A stretch of 64,000 bases of DNA from Pedobacter puniceum. GTDB taxonomy: Bacteria; Bacteroidota; Bacteroidia; Sphingobacteriales; Sphingobacteriaceae. How positions within the stretch are numbered: the stretch's first letter is position 1; every line of letters starts with the position of its first letter. The notes below the pieces were generated by a model. That model did no database searches. It was not told the DNA's origin and saw only the letters and a program-made list of their open reading frames with translations. The stretch is taken from positions 1 to 64,000 of the forward strand of contig NZ_WKJI01000003.1 of NCBI RefSeq assembly GCF_009674685.1, read 5' to 3'. The translations under genes and the position numbers were made by a program. Below are positions 1 to 16,300 of the stretch, piece after piece.

Positions 1-3845
<3,845 letters not shown>

Positions 3846-3865
3846 TCTATCAATAGGCTATTGAT

Positions 3866-3899
3866 AAAAAGCGCTTACTACTTAGTAAGCGCTTTTTTT
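3866..3899 (+). terminator. Intrinsic terminator of the collagen-like gene
   Basis: A near-perfect 11- to 14-bp stem (AGCGCTTACTA pairing with TAGTAAGCGCT) with a 2-nt loop is followed by a run of seven T. It starts 20 bases after the stop codon. Confidence 0.9.
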
Positions 3900-3900
3900 G

Positions 3901-4315
3901 TGTAAAAAATTACCTATATTCTACATATTGTAGAATAATTTATGCAAAATATTATGTTGGCATTGTTTTTATTATAGGTGTAAGCTTATTTCGTGAAGTG
4001 ATGTGTTTGATGATGGTTTTAGAGTTAGGCAGTCTTGATTCTTTGACTTTGCATATTGGGGAATTATATCTATGATTTATTTAATATGTAGAATTAATTA
4101 CCGTTTTTGTTTTGATTTTTAAATGATAAATCTGGATACTAATTTTTTTTGGCATAAAAAGTAATAGGTCTTTGAGAAACCGAAATATGCATTTAAATCA
4201 ATTGGAAGCACTTTTTTGATGTTTTAGGATCAACATGAGGAAGCAATAAGGTGTTTAAACCTTTAATTTCATAAAGATTTTATACTGGTGGCTTTTAAGT
4301 TGCATTAGTGCCAGT
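3901..4315. other. Intergenic spacer, no gene seen
   Basis: This 415-bp AT-rich spacer lies between the collagen-like gene and the small T9SS cargo. A 7-bp inverted repeat (ATTCTAC, loop of 5, GTAGAAT) is at 3918-3936. No convincing ORF or RNA gene is visible. The promoter of the next gene should be here, but no clean TAnnTTTG box was found near the start. Confidence 0.6.
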
Positions 4316-4861
4316 ATGAAAAGATTAATATTCGCTTTAGTAATTACTTTAAGCTTTATAGCAAAAGCTAAAGCTCAACAAATAGATAGATTTGTTTTTT
4401 CTTCAGGAAATGGTTCTGCAACTAATGCATACGGGGAATCAGTTCAATTTACAGTTGGACAAGCTTTCTTTACTGAAACACTTTCTAATAATAAATCAGA
4501 AATTATAACTCAAGGTTTTGAGCAACCAATGGCATTTGATAATTTACTTATAGCATCGGCATCTTTTAAAGACTTAAGCTTATTAAAGCTTGATGTTTAC
4601 CCTAACCCAGCTGTAGATTACACAGAATTAGAATTAAATTTAATTGACCATGATGGTGCTAAAGTAATGTTGATTGATACTTGGGGCCAGGTTGTAAAAA
4701 CAGAGGATTTTAAAGTTCCAGCTGGTAACCAAAAATTGTACTTTAACTTAGGAACTTTAGCTGATGGGGTTTATACCATTAGCGTTAAAGCAAATAAAAG
4801 AAGCTATGCTAAGAAACTAATCGTAAGCAATACAAGATCAAGAAGTGTAGGTAATTTCTAA
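4316..4861 (+). CDS. Small T9SS type A sorting-domain protein
   Basis: The 181-residue product has a Sec signal peptide ending near AKAKAQ (about residues 1-20), a short body of about 70 residues, and a C-terminal T9SS type A domain of about 80 residues. That domain shows the usual landmarks: a start at LDVYPNPAVDY, a central GQVV turn, LADGVYTISV, and a basic end (KKLIVS). It should be exported by Sec, moved across the outer membrane by T9SS and anchored or released. The body contains TVGQAFF and ITQGFEQP, a motif pair often seen in short Bacteroidota surface proteins of unknown role. It lies between the collagen-like protein and outer-membrane genes. Function of the body is unknown; the sorting domain call is firm. 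Confidence 0.85.
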   Translation: MKRLIFALVITLSFIAKAKAQQIDRFVFSSGNGSATNAYGESVQFTVGQAFFTETLSNNKSEIITQGFEQPMAFDNLLIASASFKDLSLLKLDVYPNPAVDYTELELNLIDHDGAKVMLIDTWGQVVKTEDFKVPAGNQKLYFNLGTLADGVYTISVKANKRSYAKKLIVSNTRSRSVGNF

Positions 4862-4895
4862 TCAGATGTTATCTTGATTTAGGTTAATTCAAATC

Positions 4896-4927
4896 ATCCT
4901 CATGCTTTTAGCTGAGGATTTTTTTTT
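4896..4927 (+). terminator. Intrinsic terminator after the T9SS type A gene
   Basis: A 7-bp stem (ATCCTCA with TGAGGAT, 10-nt loop) is followed by a run of nine T, 35 bases after the stop codon. Confidence 0.75.
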
Positions 4928-4943
4928 GTTTTAATACTTGAAA

Positions 4944-4980
4944 ATATAAAAAAAGCCCGTAGTCATGACTACGAGCTTTT
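4944..4980. terminator. Bidirectional terminator between convergent genes
   Basis: AAAAGC, one mismatch, then CGTAGT pair with ACTACG and GCTTTT across a CATG loop. The left side is A-rich, so the minus-strand transcript ends in a long U run. It serves the minus-strand gene stopping at 5003 and may back up the plus-strand gene. Confidence 0.8.
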
Positions 4981-5002
4981 AAGTACCTTATTAATATTAA
5001 TC

Positions 5003-5899
5003 TTAATATTCTCTGTATTTGAAATTGTAAACAAATCCAAAGCTAAAGAAATTGGCTTTACCTAGGTTTCTTCCTCCAATAGTTGTTCCGCCTCCGGCAT
5101 TAATACCAAAATTACCATCAAGAGGGGCGTAAACATTAGCACCTATTCTAGTAAAGTTTACTTGCGTTGCAGGAAAAAATCCTGTGAAACCTGGTCTTAA
5201 AATATCAACGCCACCGGTAGATGTTTGGTTAGCTAGATAAGCATCTGCATAAAAACGCTTTTTAGCCCAGCCTAATTTTAATTGACTTAAAACAGCATCA
5301 GGTACTTCTGTACTTCTTAAGCTATACCCCGCTTGTCCGGTTACGAAAAAGCCATTTGCAAGTTTGTAATGAGCTAATGCAATAGCATTAAATGTAGTGG
5401 CTCTGTTACCAATGGCAATGATAGATTGTAAACCTTCATCAACTTTATAATCGCCAAGTGGTGTACTGATACCAAATGAACCTTGTAAAGATAAATTGCC
5501 TTTTTTAGCAAACTCATATTTTAAAAATGCAGAGATATCCTGAGCACCTTCTCTTGAGTTTTGAAAACCTAAATCGTTTAAAACATCTTGATTTGCAGAA
5601 CCTGCAGTTCTAATAAAAGGTAAGTTTACAATAACATCTAATTTATCGCTAAAACCATAAGAAGCATAAATGTTAAAGCTATTTACAGTTACACTATTAA
5701 AGATTGGAACACCATCTATTTTCTCCGGAACAAGATAAACTTCTCCATAATTTTCATGATTGGCAGAGAAAGCTACATTCCCGCCGTTTTTACCTTGCAT
5801 AAAGCCACTTAACGGAGTTTGTGCATAAGCTCCACTGCTTAGACTTATTGCAGTTACAAAAGCTAATATTTTTGATTTGTTGAATATTTTCATTTTCAA
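5003..5899 (-). CDS. Outer-membrane beta-barrel protein, function unknown
   Basis: The 298-residue product has a Sec signal peptide (cleavage near GAYAQ, about residue 27). Alternating amphipathic strands follow throughout, with glycine-rich turns and an aromatic C-terminus (FGFVYNFKYREY) typical of outer-membrane barrels. It resembles the broad transporter-like barrel families (MetA-pathway/DUF-type barrels), but I see no diagnostic motif for one of them. It is divergent from the fasciclin lipoprotein gene and shares with it a duplicated 13-bp element in the 225-bp intergenic region, so the two may be co-regulated. The start is supported by the signal peptide; a second Met two codons in is equally possible. 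Confidence 0.75.
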   Translation of the reverse strand: MKMKIFNKSKILAFVTAISLSSGAYAQTPLSGFMQGKNGGNVAFSANHENYGEVYLVPEKIDGVPIFNSVTVNSFNIYASYGFSDKLDVIVNLPFIRTAGSANQDVLNDLGFQNSREGAQDISAFLKYEFAKKGNLSLQGSFGISTPLGDYKVDEGLQSIIAIGNRATTFNAIALAHYKLANGFFVTGQAGYSLRSTEVPDAVLSQLKLGWAKKRFYADAYLANQTSTGGVDILRPGFTGFFPATQVNFTRIGANVYAPLDGNFGINAGGGTTIGGRNLGKANFFSFGFVYNFKYREY

Positions 5900-5926
5900 G
5901 TCTTTTAATTGTTAATAATGATTTAA

Positions 5927-6087
5927 ATTGCTTATCGGATGTTTAAAATGATGAATTTATTTACACATTTGCATGAAATACGAAAGTTTATATAGATCTG
6001 GATTTTTAATTTTTTAAATTACTTTTTCAAACTGTAAATCTATTAAAAACTTTTGCTCGTATATACATGAAATGATTGCTTATCGGA
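5927..6087. promoter_or_regulatory. Duplicated 13-bp element ATTGCTTATCGGA between divergent genes
   Basis: Exact copies are at 5927-5939 and 6075-6087, both in plus orientation. They lie 28 bp from the start of the barrel gene and 37 bp from the start of the fasciclin gene. Their orientation relative to the two genes is opposite, so a DNA-level operator is more likely than an RNA leader element. The regulator is unknown. Confidence 0.5.
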
Positions 6088-6124
6088 AATAATTCAATCG
6101 TTAATTAAATTAAAAATCAAAGAA

Positions 6125-7129
6125 ATGAAAATAAATAGATTTATAAATTCAAAGTTAGTTTTTGGGTTGGTAGCTTTAGCAGTAGCAACTGTTTTTTCAT
6201 CTTGTAATAAAGAAGAAGATGCCAAACCTACAGTAGCGCAAGTAGCTGTATCTATGTCTGGTTTTAGCCAATTAGAAGCTGCTGCCATAAGAGGCAATGT
6301 TGCAATTGCTTTATCAAATAAAAACCCAGACGATCCATCAGGAAATTATACCGTTTTTGCGCCAACTAATGATGCTTTTGCTAGATTAGGTTTAGTAAAT
6401 CCACAAGATTTAAACGTATTGCAAAAGCCTTTTTTAAATCAAGTTCTTAGATACCATGTAAGTAGTGGTGCTTTAAATCAAACACAAGTAATGTCTGCTG
6501 GTAACATACCATCCTTAATAAATGGTGTTACCAAAAAAGTAATCGTTAGAAATAATGAATATTTTATAAATGGCTCTAAAATTTTAGCTACTGATGTACA
6601 GGCTGATAATGGCGTTGTACATGTAATAGATAAAGTTTTATTAGCAACCGGTGTAGATATTGTTCAATCTGCATTAACTTTAAGAAATGCTCAAGGTTTT
6701 ACCACTCCAGAATTAAGCTTTCTTGTAGAAGCAGTTTTATATGCAGACCTAGCTGGAGCATTAACTAAAGGTACTAATACACCAAGTTTTACGGTTTTTG
6801 CACCAACAGACCAAGCATTTAAGAATTTAGGTGTGATTTTAGGAGTTCCACTTAATGTGCCTGCTGATATTAGAAAACTTCCAAAAGATGTAGTAACCAA
6901 TGTATTGTTAAATCATGTTGTTGCTGATGGAGGTAAATTTACTTCAGAACTATTTCAAGGTACCTTAAATCCATTATTAGCTAATTCATCTCTTACTTTA
7001 GGAGCATACAGCAATGGTGTTTTACCAGTTTCTGGAAGAGGAAATGCGCAAGCTGCTAATATGGTAATTCCTGATATACAAACTACCAACGGAGTTGTAC
7101 ATATTATAGATAGAGTGCTTCTTCCATAA
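6125..7129 (+). CDS. Fasciclin (FAS1) domain lipoprotein, two domains
   Basis: This 334-residue lipoprotein has a hydrophobic signal ending in the lipobox FSSC at Cys27, followed by NKEED. Two FAS1 domains follow, at roughly residues 38-175 and 178-334. Each carries the family H1 and H2 motifs: YTVFAPTNDAF and GVVHVIDKVLL in the first, FTVFAPTDQAF and GVVHIIDRVLL in the second. FAS1 proteins mediate cell adhesion or polymer binding. In Bacteroidota such lipoproteins are usually envelope-anchored, which side being uncertain. The gene ends with a clear terminator and is divergent from the outer-membrane barrel gene. Confidence 0.92.
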   Translation: MKINRFINSKLVFGLVALAVATVFSSCNKEEDAKPTVAQVAVSMSGFSQLEAAAIRGNVAIALSNKNPDDPSGNYTVFAPTNDAFARLGLVNPQDLNVLQKPFLNQVLRYHVSSGALNQTQVMSAGNIPSLINGVTKKVIVRNNEYFINGSKILATDVQADNGVVHVIDKVLLATGVDIVQSALTLRNAQGFTTPELSFLVEAVLYADLAGALTKGTNTPSFTVFAPTDQAFKNLGVILGVPLNVPADIRKLPKDVVTNVLLNHVVADGGKFTSELFQGTLNPLLANSSLTLGAYSNGVLPVSGRGNAQAANMVIPDIQTTNGVVHIIDRVLLP

Positions 7130-7150
7130 TGTTTTTTAGTGTTAATTAAG

Positions 7151-7183
7151 AAGGGCCTGGTAATTTATCAGGCTCTTTTTTTT
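7151..7183 (+). terminator. Intrinsic terminator of the fasciclin gene
   Basis: GGGCCTGGTAA pairs with TTATCAGGCTC (two G-T pairs) and is followed by a run of eight T, 22 bases after the stop. Confidence 0.85.
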
Positions 7184-7320
7184 GAATTAATTTTTTTTAG
7201 ACTTAATCTTCCTTATGTCGATATTCTAGATTTTCAGTAACTAAAACGCTTCTTTTTCGTAAGACACCAGCAGCAGCTTCATACTAAAAGCTACTATCTA
7301 TTATTATTTGGAGTCGTACT

Positions 7321-10300
7321 ATGTTACCAGAGGTAACCGCATTAAGAAAGTCAGTGTTAAAGAAGAGAAATGGAAAAAGTTTCAATCTAGTTCGTCCAAA
7401 TCAAGAATTAAAGGATACTTTTTTTAAATGTATCTCTGTTTTTTTCTTGTTATGGATAGGTGTGTCTCAATTTTCTTTTGCAGAAGGAAGTAAAGATTTA
7501 ATCACAACAGGAGGTGGTGTAGGACATAGAGCTTTTTTGTTAAGTACAACTATTACTTCTACTAATAGTCCATTTCCAACTTTAGGTACAGTAAAGGTAT
7601 ATGTTAGGGCCGGAGAATCTATCTATCTAGGTTCAAGTGCCCAACAAATTGGTAATGGCAGAATGAATGTAAGAGCGCCTGGAGGGGCAACTTATACTTC
7701 AGCAGCTTTAGCCGCAGGGATAGGCTTAATCACTAATAAAAATCAAGAAGATGCGGGTCCATTACCTAATGCCGGAGGATATACCCCATGGATTTTACCT
7801 GTAGGCGTAGCGCAAGAAGGGGTTTGGGAAATTGATTTTATTTCGCCTGATGTTGGTGCTGGACAAAATGCTAATGCTCTAAGAACTAATGCCAATGCAG
7901 CTTGGGTACAGGCTAATTCTACTCCATTAATTGCTGCTTTTGATGTTTCTGTGAGGAATAGTGCAAATACTGCATTTATCAATGGCAGAGCTTTCATGAA
8001 TATTTTTGTTGGTTCTTTAGGAGATTTTGATGCAAATTTTACTGGTAAATTTAAAATCCTTACCAAAGATGGTTATCAATACGATGTAGATAATAACGGG
8101 CAATCGGGCTTCGTATTTAGTTTTTTCGCAAATAACAAAGGATTTAAAGACAATGCTGGTAATCCTATTTATAGAAGTATAAATACTTTATCTGGCACTG
8201 TACCCGTACAAGACCCAAGAGCTATAGACACTGGTACTGATATCACACACAAAATATTTTTTAACACACCAGATGCCAGTATGCCCACAACCGCGGCAAC
8301 ACCCTCAGGTAGTACTTGGTTGTATACCACACCTACTAGCCCACAAGCAGCCAATTTTTTATTTGAAGGTAAAGAAGGTACGCAGAACCAAGCAGGTACT
8401 GCACCCTTAGGTGCAAATTTAACTTTTGAAACCAACCAAACGGGTAGCTATATCATTGATATGGATATCAACCAAAATGGTGTATTTAATGATGCTATCG
8501 ATAGAAGATTAACAGGTGTTGCAACATCTGGAACCAATACCATTTACTGGGATGGCTTAAATGGTTTAGGTGCTAAAGTACAAGGCAATTTTACCTTTAG
8601 TCCTAGCAATTTAAATTTAAGTTTAGTAGGTGGTGAAGTCCATTTTCCGTTTTTAGATGTAGAAAATAACATCAATGGAATTATCATTAGGCGTTTAAAT
8701 GGTGTAAATGCACCTAATGATATTGTTTATTGGAATGATACAGATATTAGCTCAACTACTAATCCATCTAACCCTAGAAATACTTCGGTTAGTGGTATAA
8801 GCAGTACAACAAATGGCCATAAATGGGGCAGTAATGCCTACAGTGGTACCGCTTTTGGTAATGAAGTTGGCTTAGATACTTGGACATACGTAATCAGCAA
8901 TACGGTACTTCCATTCATGAATATAACACTTAAAGAAGCCGATTTAGAAGTGGTTAGTATCACACCAACTAAAACTTCTTACTGTGTTGGAGAAAATATT
9001 AGCTATGTAGTTAGGGTTAGGAATAATGGTCCGGATGCCGTTTCTGGTGCAAAATTCGCTTTTAACTATCCAACGCAATTTACGGTTAGCGGTACTTCAT
9101 CTGCAGTTACTACAGGTACAGCAACCATATCTAGTAGTGCAACCATAGCTGGCCAGTATACAGCAACCTTAGATATGTCTAATAACGCTGTTATTTCATT
9201 CACGATAAATGGTACTTTAAATAACTACCCAGGCGGGACTTTAAATACCAGCGCATCTATCCTAAGACCTGTTGATGTTACAGACCCTGATGCTACTAAC
9301 GAAGATGCTTTACCGCCAACAGACCCTTTAATAGAATGTAATGCAGGTACTGTGGGATGTAACAATATAAAAGAAGATACATCGGTAACGATTAATGTTA
9401 GAACCATAAGCGTAGCTAGTGCAATTGTTGCAGAAGGAACAGGTGGAACTAGAAATCTTAGCTTCCCGGTTAGTTTATCTGCGGTTTCTGCATGTGATAT
9501 TTCGGTAGATTATTCTATCACCCACAATACCACCCAAGCTTCTGATTTTGCAGGTGTAACTAATGGTACTATAACTATCCCAGCAGGAAGTACAAGCGCA
9601 AATATTCTTATACCAATTGCAACGGATAACATCATTGAAGCTAATGAAACTTTTACCTTAACCTTGGCTAATCCTACAGGGGGGAATACCATTTTTATGG
9701 GTACAGCCACCGGGACCATCAATAATGATGATAATGCCCAAATTACCATCACCAAAATAGATGGAAATGAGGAAAATGCTATCCCGGCAAGGTTTATTTT
9801 TAGTTTCCCTCCGGGAGTTTTTGCTGACGCTAATACCGAAGTGCAGTATGAACTTAGTGGGACAGCAATAGGTAATGGCCCAGATTATCCAGAAGCTTTA
9901 ACAGGTTCTGTCATTATCCCGGCAGGGCAACAAAGTGCAACTTTAAACTTAAATACTGTAAATGATGATATTGTTGAAGGTACAGAAACAGTAATTATAG
10001 ATATTTTAAGGATTAATAGTCCGTATAGTTTGCCATTAGGTACTAACATCACCTTAAATCCAATAGTGCCTACCTTAAATATTTTTGATAATGATGTTGC
10101 TACATTAACCATTAGTAATCCCATAACTTTAGTAGAAGGTAATAGCGGCACAACCGCTTTTAACTATACGGTTACTTTAAATAAAGCTACTAGCAGTAGC
10201 TTTACGGTAAACTATAACACTTCAAATAATACAGCTACCATAGCAGATAATGATTATGTAACTAGCAGCGGAACTTTAACTTTTAACGGTAATTTAAATG

Positions 10301-13300
10301 AAGTACAAAATATCACAGTTTTAGTAAACGGAGATCAAAAGCTAGAAGCTAATGAAACTTTCAATGTATTACTGGCTAGTTTAAATAATAATTTTGGTGG
10401 TCGTTTAACAATCCCGAGTCCTAATACTAGTGGAACTATATTAAATGATGATGCAGCAAATATCACCATCACAAAAGTTGATGGCGTAGAAGGAGGCCAA
10501 AATGTAAGGTTTGTATTTACTTTGGATAACGGAAAAACAGCTGATCAAAATTTATCAATTCCTTATTCTCTTTTAGGCTCTGCACTTGCAAATGGTACAG
10601 ATTATCTGGGGGCAGCAGTTGGTAATGTGATATTACCTGCAGGACAAAATTCTACATTTTTAGAATTGTTTATTGTTGATGATCAAATTGTTGAGGGTAA
10701 TGAGGATTTAACCCTAAGCACCGGAGCCATTGCTAACCCTTATGGTATCACGGTTACCAACTCGCCGCAAACAGTTACTATAACAGATAACGATAATGCT
10801 AATATTTCTATATCTAACGTAACAGAAACAGAGGGAAATAACGGGAACAAGATTTTTAGCTTTAATGTAACGCTTAACAATGCAGTTAAAGAATCTTTCT
10901 CTGTAAATTATTTTACTACCAACGGTACAGCTTTAGCAGGTGAAGACTATCAGGCCGTAGCCAGCGGAAATTTAGGTTTTTCTGGAAATGCAGGTGAGGT
11001 AAGAACGATTAGTATTACAGTAAATGGTGATGAAAAGATAGAAGCAAATGAATTTTTTAATGTTACGCTTCAAAACTTATCTAAAAATTTTAATAACCAT
11101 TTAACCATTGGTAATGCTAGCGCAACAGGCAGTATCATGAATGATGATACTTCAACCATTCAAATAAGCTCTTCAAATGGTAACGAAACGGGGCAGCTTG
11201 CCGGAACTTTTACTTTTAGTTTTACAACAGGTTTTACGGTTGATAGGCCTACAGAAATTAGCTATACTTTGGCAGGCTCTGCCACTACTTCGGCTGATTA
11301 TATCGGAGTAACGTCTGGTACTATCACCATCCCAGCAGGGCAAAATAGTGCAACGCTTACTTTGCCTGTTTTAGATGATAATACTGTAGAAGGCACAGAA
11401 ACTATCATTTTAAGCAGTAGTTTAGTTAATAGTCCTTATGCTATCAGCGTAAGCAACTCGCCACAAAGCTTAAATATTTTAGATAACGATACTGGTACTT
11501 TAACCTTGATTGGTCCACCTGATGTGACTGAAGGGGCAGACGCAACTAGCAAATTAGTACAATTTCAAGTTCAGTTAAATAAAGCAACCGAACGTCCTTT
11601 TGCGGTAGATTATGATACCAATAATTTATCAGCTACTTCTGGTGAAGATTACATTACAGAAAATGGTAGCCTTAGTTTCTCTGGAATTTTAAATGAAATC
11701 AGAACAATAAGCGTAACCATTAATGGCGATGCTAAAATAGAAGCGGATGAGTTGTTTAATCTCGCTTTAAGCAATTTAAGCGAAAATTTTGGAGGTCTTT
11801 TAACACTTGCAAATGCATCGGCAACAGCCAAAATATTAAATGATGATGCTGCTAATATCAGTATCACAGCAATAAACGGAGCTGAAGGCGGTGCAAATGG
11901 GGCATTTAGATTTAGTTTTCCGGCCAATGTAACATCAGACCAAAATACTATCATAAACTATATTTTATCTGGCGTAGCAACTAGTGCAGATTATGTTGCC
12001 AATCCTTCTCCAGTTAATATCACCATACCAGCAGGGCAAAATAGTGTTCAACTGAATATTGATGTTATTGACGATATTTTGGTTGAAGGAAATGAGCAAC
12101 TTCAGTTAAGCGCTGTAGGTGTAAGTAGCGCTTATCCGATAAGCTTAATGAACAATACAGCTTCTTTAAGCATATCTGATAATGATAGTGCACAAATACT
12201 AGTTACAGCACCACCTGCATCTTTAGAGGGTAATTTTGGTTCTAATACACAAATTTTTACTTTGAGGTTAACAGCTGCTACAGCACAGCCATTTTCTATA
12301 CCTTATCAAACTGTAAATATTAGCGCTAATGCCGGAGAGGATTATGTTTTAAATGCAGGAACCATAAATTTTAATGGCTTATTAAACGAAGAACAAACAG
12401 TAGAAATTGTAATCAATGGCGATACTAAAGTAGAGCCAGATGAACAGTATAATTTAGTTTTGGGCAATGTTTCTAACCATTTCCAAAATAGACTGAGCAT
12501 ACCGGTTAACAGCAGCACAGCAAGCATCTTAAATGATGATGGAGGCGTGATTAGAATGCGGGTAGCAAATGGTTCTGAGGATGGAGTTGACGGGAAAATA
12601 AGGTTTGAGTTCCTAAATGGTGCTACTGCAGCACAGCCTATTGTTCTTAATTACAATTTGGGTGGTACAGCATTAGCAACTGGCGTAAATGCTGATTATT
12701 CTGCTAATTTCCCATCAACTATCACTATTCCAGCGGGAGCTTCTTTTGCAGAAGTCACTTTAAATATCGTGAATGATGCACAGGTAGAAAATACAGAAAC
12801 TGTAGAGGTTTTGGGTTTAGTTTTAGGTTCGGTATATCCTGGAATAAGTATAGATGCAGCCAGACCTATATTAAATATCGCAGATAATGACCAAGCAGAG
12901 CTAGTTTTAAGTGGTCCACCAAGTGTTTTAGAAGGAGATACGGGTTTTACTACCTTAACTTATACAGTAAAGCTTACCAAAGCAACTGCTACGGGTTTTA
13001 ACATCAATTATGGCACTCAAGATAATGGTGCAACAACGGCCAATGCAGACTATATAGCTTCATCCGGAACTTTAAATTTTACTGGTTTGGCTGATGAAAC
13101 TAAAACATTTGATGTTATCATAAATGGTGATAATGATATTGAATTGAATGAATTATTCAATATCCGTCTTTTTGGTTTAGATAATAATTTCAATAACCTA
13201 TTGGTTGTACAAGGCTCTCCGTTTGCTGTTAATATTTTAAATGATGATAATGATAACATCAACATCACTAAATTAAATGCCGAAGAAGGTGTTAACAACG

Positions 13301-16300
13301 GAAGTTTTATTTTTAGTCTTCCGGTTGGGGTAGTAGCCAGCGAAAATTTAACCATAGATTATGTGATAGACGGTACTGCTTTAGCCGGTACAGACCATCA
13401 AACACTTTCGGGTTTTATTATACTACCTGCTGGCAGTAATGCTGTAAGTTTACCTATTGCAGTTAATGATGATTTGATTGTTGAAGGTACAGAGACTGTT
13501 AGGATAACTGCTACCGTAAGACCTAATACTTTAAGTATCACTATTAATAATCCACAAGAAAGTATCAACATCAGAGATAATGATGAAGCTATTTTAACTA
13601 TCAATGAGTTAAGCCAACCCGAGCTTAATTCTGGTACTTCTAACATGCTATTTACGGTTAAATTAGATAAGCAAACTGCTTTACCTTTTACTTTAGCTTA
13701 CGCTTCCGCTGATGTTACTGCAAGCGCCGGAGAAGATTACCAAGCAATACCAGCAGGTGCTTTGTTAAGTTTTAATGGCACAGCTAATGAAGAAGCAACC
13801 ATAAGCATTCCTATCAATGGAGACAATAAGATTGAAGCCGATGAGGTTTTTAATATCATTCTTGGCGCTTTATCTAATCAGTTTGAAGGTCGCTTAACTA
13901 TTCCTGCACATATTGTAAATGCTACCATAGAAAATGATGATGCAGCTACCATCAGTATCACTAAACAAGATGGTAAAGAAGGTGTAAATAATGCCCAGTT
14001 TATCTTTAGTTTTCCTAGCGGATTTTCCTCCGATAAAGAAACCATTATTAATTTTAGTTTGGGTGGTACAGCAAATGGTGCAGGTTTAGATTATATTGCA
14101 AATCCATCAGCCACAGCTATTACCATACCTGCAAACACCACATCGGCAACTTTAACGCTAAATGTTAATGATGATGAAATTATTGAATTTACAGAAAATG
14201 TAAGTTTATCATCAGTAACTATAAATAGTACTTATAACGGTATTACTTTAAATCCGCTTTTACCAACACTTCAAATTGAGGATAATGATATTGCACAATT
14301 AGCGCTTACAGGTAGCACATCTGTAAACGAGGGCAATAATGGTACTACCGCAGTTACTTATACGCTTACTTTAAATAAAGCTACCACCAGTCCGTTCAGG
14401 GTTGATTACCAAACTACAGGCAATAGCGCAACTTTAGCAGATCAAGATTATCTTGATTTAAGTGGCTTTGTTGATTTCTTTGGCTTGGCCGGAGAGACTA
14501 AAACCTTTACTTTATTTGTACGTGGCGATAGGAAAATTGAAGCTGATGAAAGTTTATTCATCCAAGTTAATGCACCTAATATCAATTTCGATAATCGTTT
14601 AAGTATACAAGGTTCGCCCTTGGCATTACAAATTCTTAATGATGATTTGGGTAATATCACCATCACTAAAGAAGATGGTGAAGAAGGTGTAAAGGATGCA
14701 GTATTTAGATTTAGCCTACCTCCAGATATTACAGCAGACCAACCTATAACCATTAATTATATCCTTTCTGGTACGGCAACTCAGGTTTTAGATTTTGATG
14801 CCTTATCAAGTAGTATAACTTTAAATGCAGGGGCTAATAGCGTTGTTTTACCTGTTCAAATTATTGATGATGCTATTGTAGAAGATATAGAAACACTTGT
14901 ATTAAGTGCTGCTTTACCTGTAAATGTATATGGTGTTACTTTAACAAATGCTTCACAAAATGTTCAAATTCTTGATAATGATATCGCTAGGTTAAGCTTA
15001 ATAGGGCCAGTTCCAACAAACGAAGGAAATTCAGTCTTAAGTCCGCTAGTTTTTAGTGTTAGTATAGATAAACAAGTTGCTAAGCCTTTTACCATAAATT
15101 ACCAAACAATAAACGGTACAGCAAGCGTTACAGACCAAGATTATAACCCAACAACTGGTATTCTAAGCTTTAATGGTAATGCCGGTGAAACCATCAATTT
15201 TACAGTTGATGTTAGGGGAGATCGTAAAATAGAAGCTGATGAAACTTTTAGCATATTGTTAGATTCCTTATCAGAGAATTTCAATAATCGTTTAACTATT
15301 ACAAATCCTTCTGTTACCGCTACCATTAATAATGATGATTCTGGTGACATCACCCTATCATCTTTAAATGGTAAAGAAGCCGGAGCACAAAAAGGGCAAT
15401 TTATTTTTAGCTTACCAACAGGTATCACAGTAGATAAACCTATACAAATAAATTATATACTTACAGGAGCTGCTTTGGCAGGCTCAGACTATAATAATGC
15501 TGCTTCTGGTATGGTAACCATACCTGCCCATACAAATAGTGCAGTTTTAGATATTCAAGTGATAGATGATACACTGCTTGAAGAAAATGAAACGGTAATT
15601 TTAAGTGTGACAAGTGTTGTTAACGATTATAATCTTCAAATGCGAAGCAGCATAGATACTTTAAGTATAGAAGATAATGATATTTCCACTTTAACCTTAA
15701 ACGGACCTTTAAGTATAACAGAAGGTAACTCGGGCACTAAAACCTTAACTTTTGAGGTGAAATTAGATAAAGCAGTAGCTTCAAATTTTACAGTTTATTA
15801 CCGCACTCAAGATGCTACGGCTAGTTCTACCACTAATGATTACCAGAGCACCAACGGAACTTTATCTTTTGCTGGTTTAGCCAATGAAACTAAATCTGTT
15901 TCGGTTACCATTAATGGAGACACACGGGTAGAAGGTACCGAATTTTTTGAGCTTTGGCTTGAAAATTTAAGCCTTTCTTTTGATGGTCGATTAAGAATTG
16001 CTGCTTCACCCAGCAGAGGAATTATTTTAGATGATGATAATAATACCTTGAATAAAACGCTAAGCATCACTAAAATTGATGGTGAAGAGGGTACAAACAA
16101 TGCTTCTTTCAACATAGCCTTCCCAAGCGGGGTAACTTTAGATACCGATACCGAAATATTCTACACTTTGGGCGGTACGGCAATCATTAATCAAGATTTT
16201 CAAACCGCTACTACAGGTAGTTTAATCATCCCGGCAGGGCAAAATAGTGTTACTTTAAACCTTAATGTTACGGATGACGCCATAGTAGAAGACACAGAAA

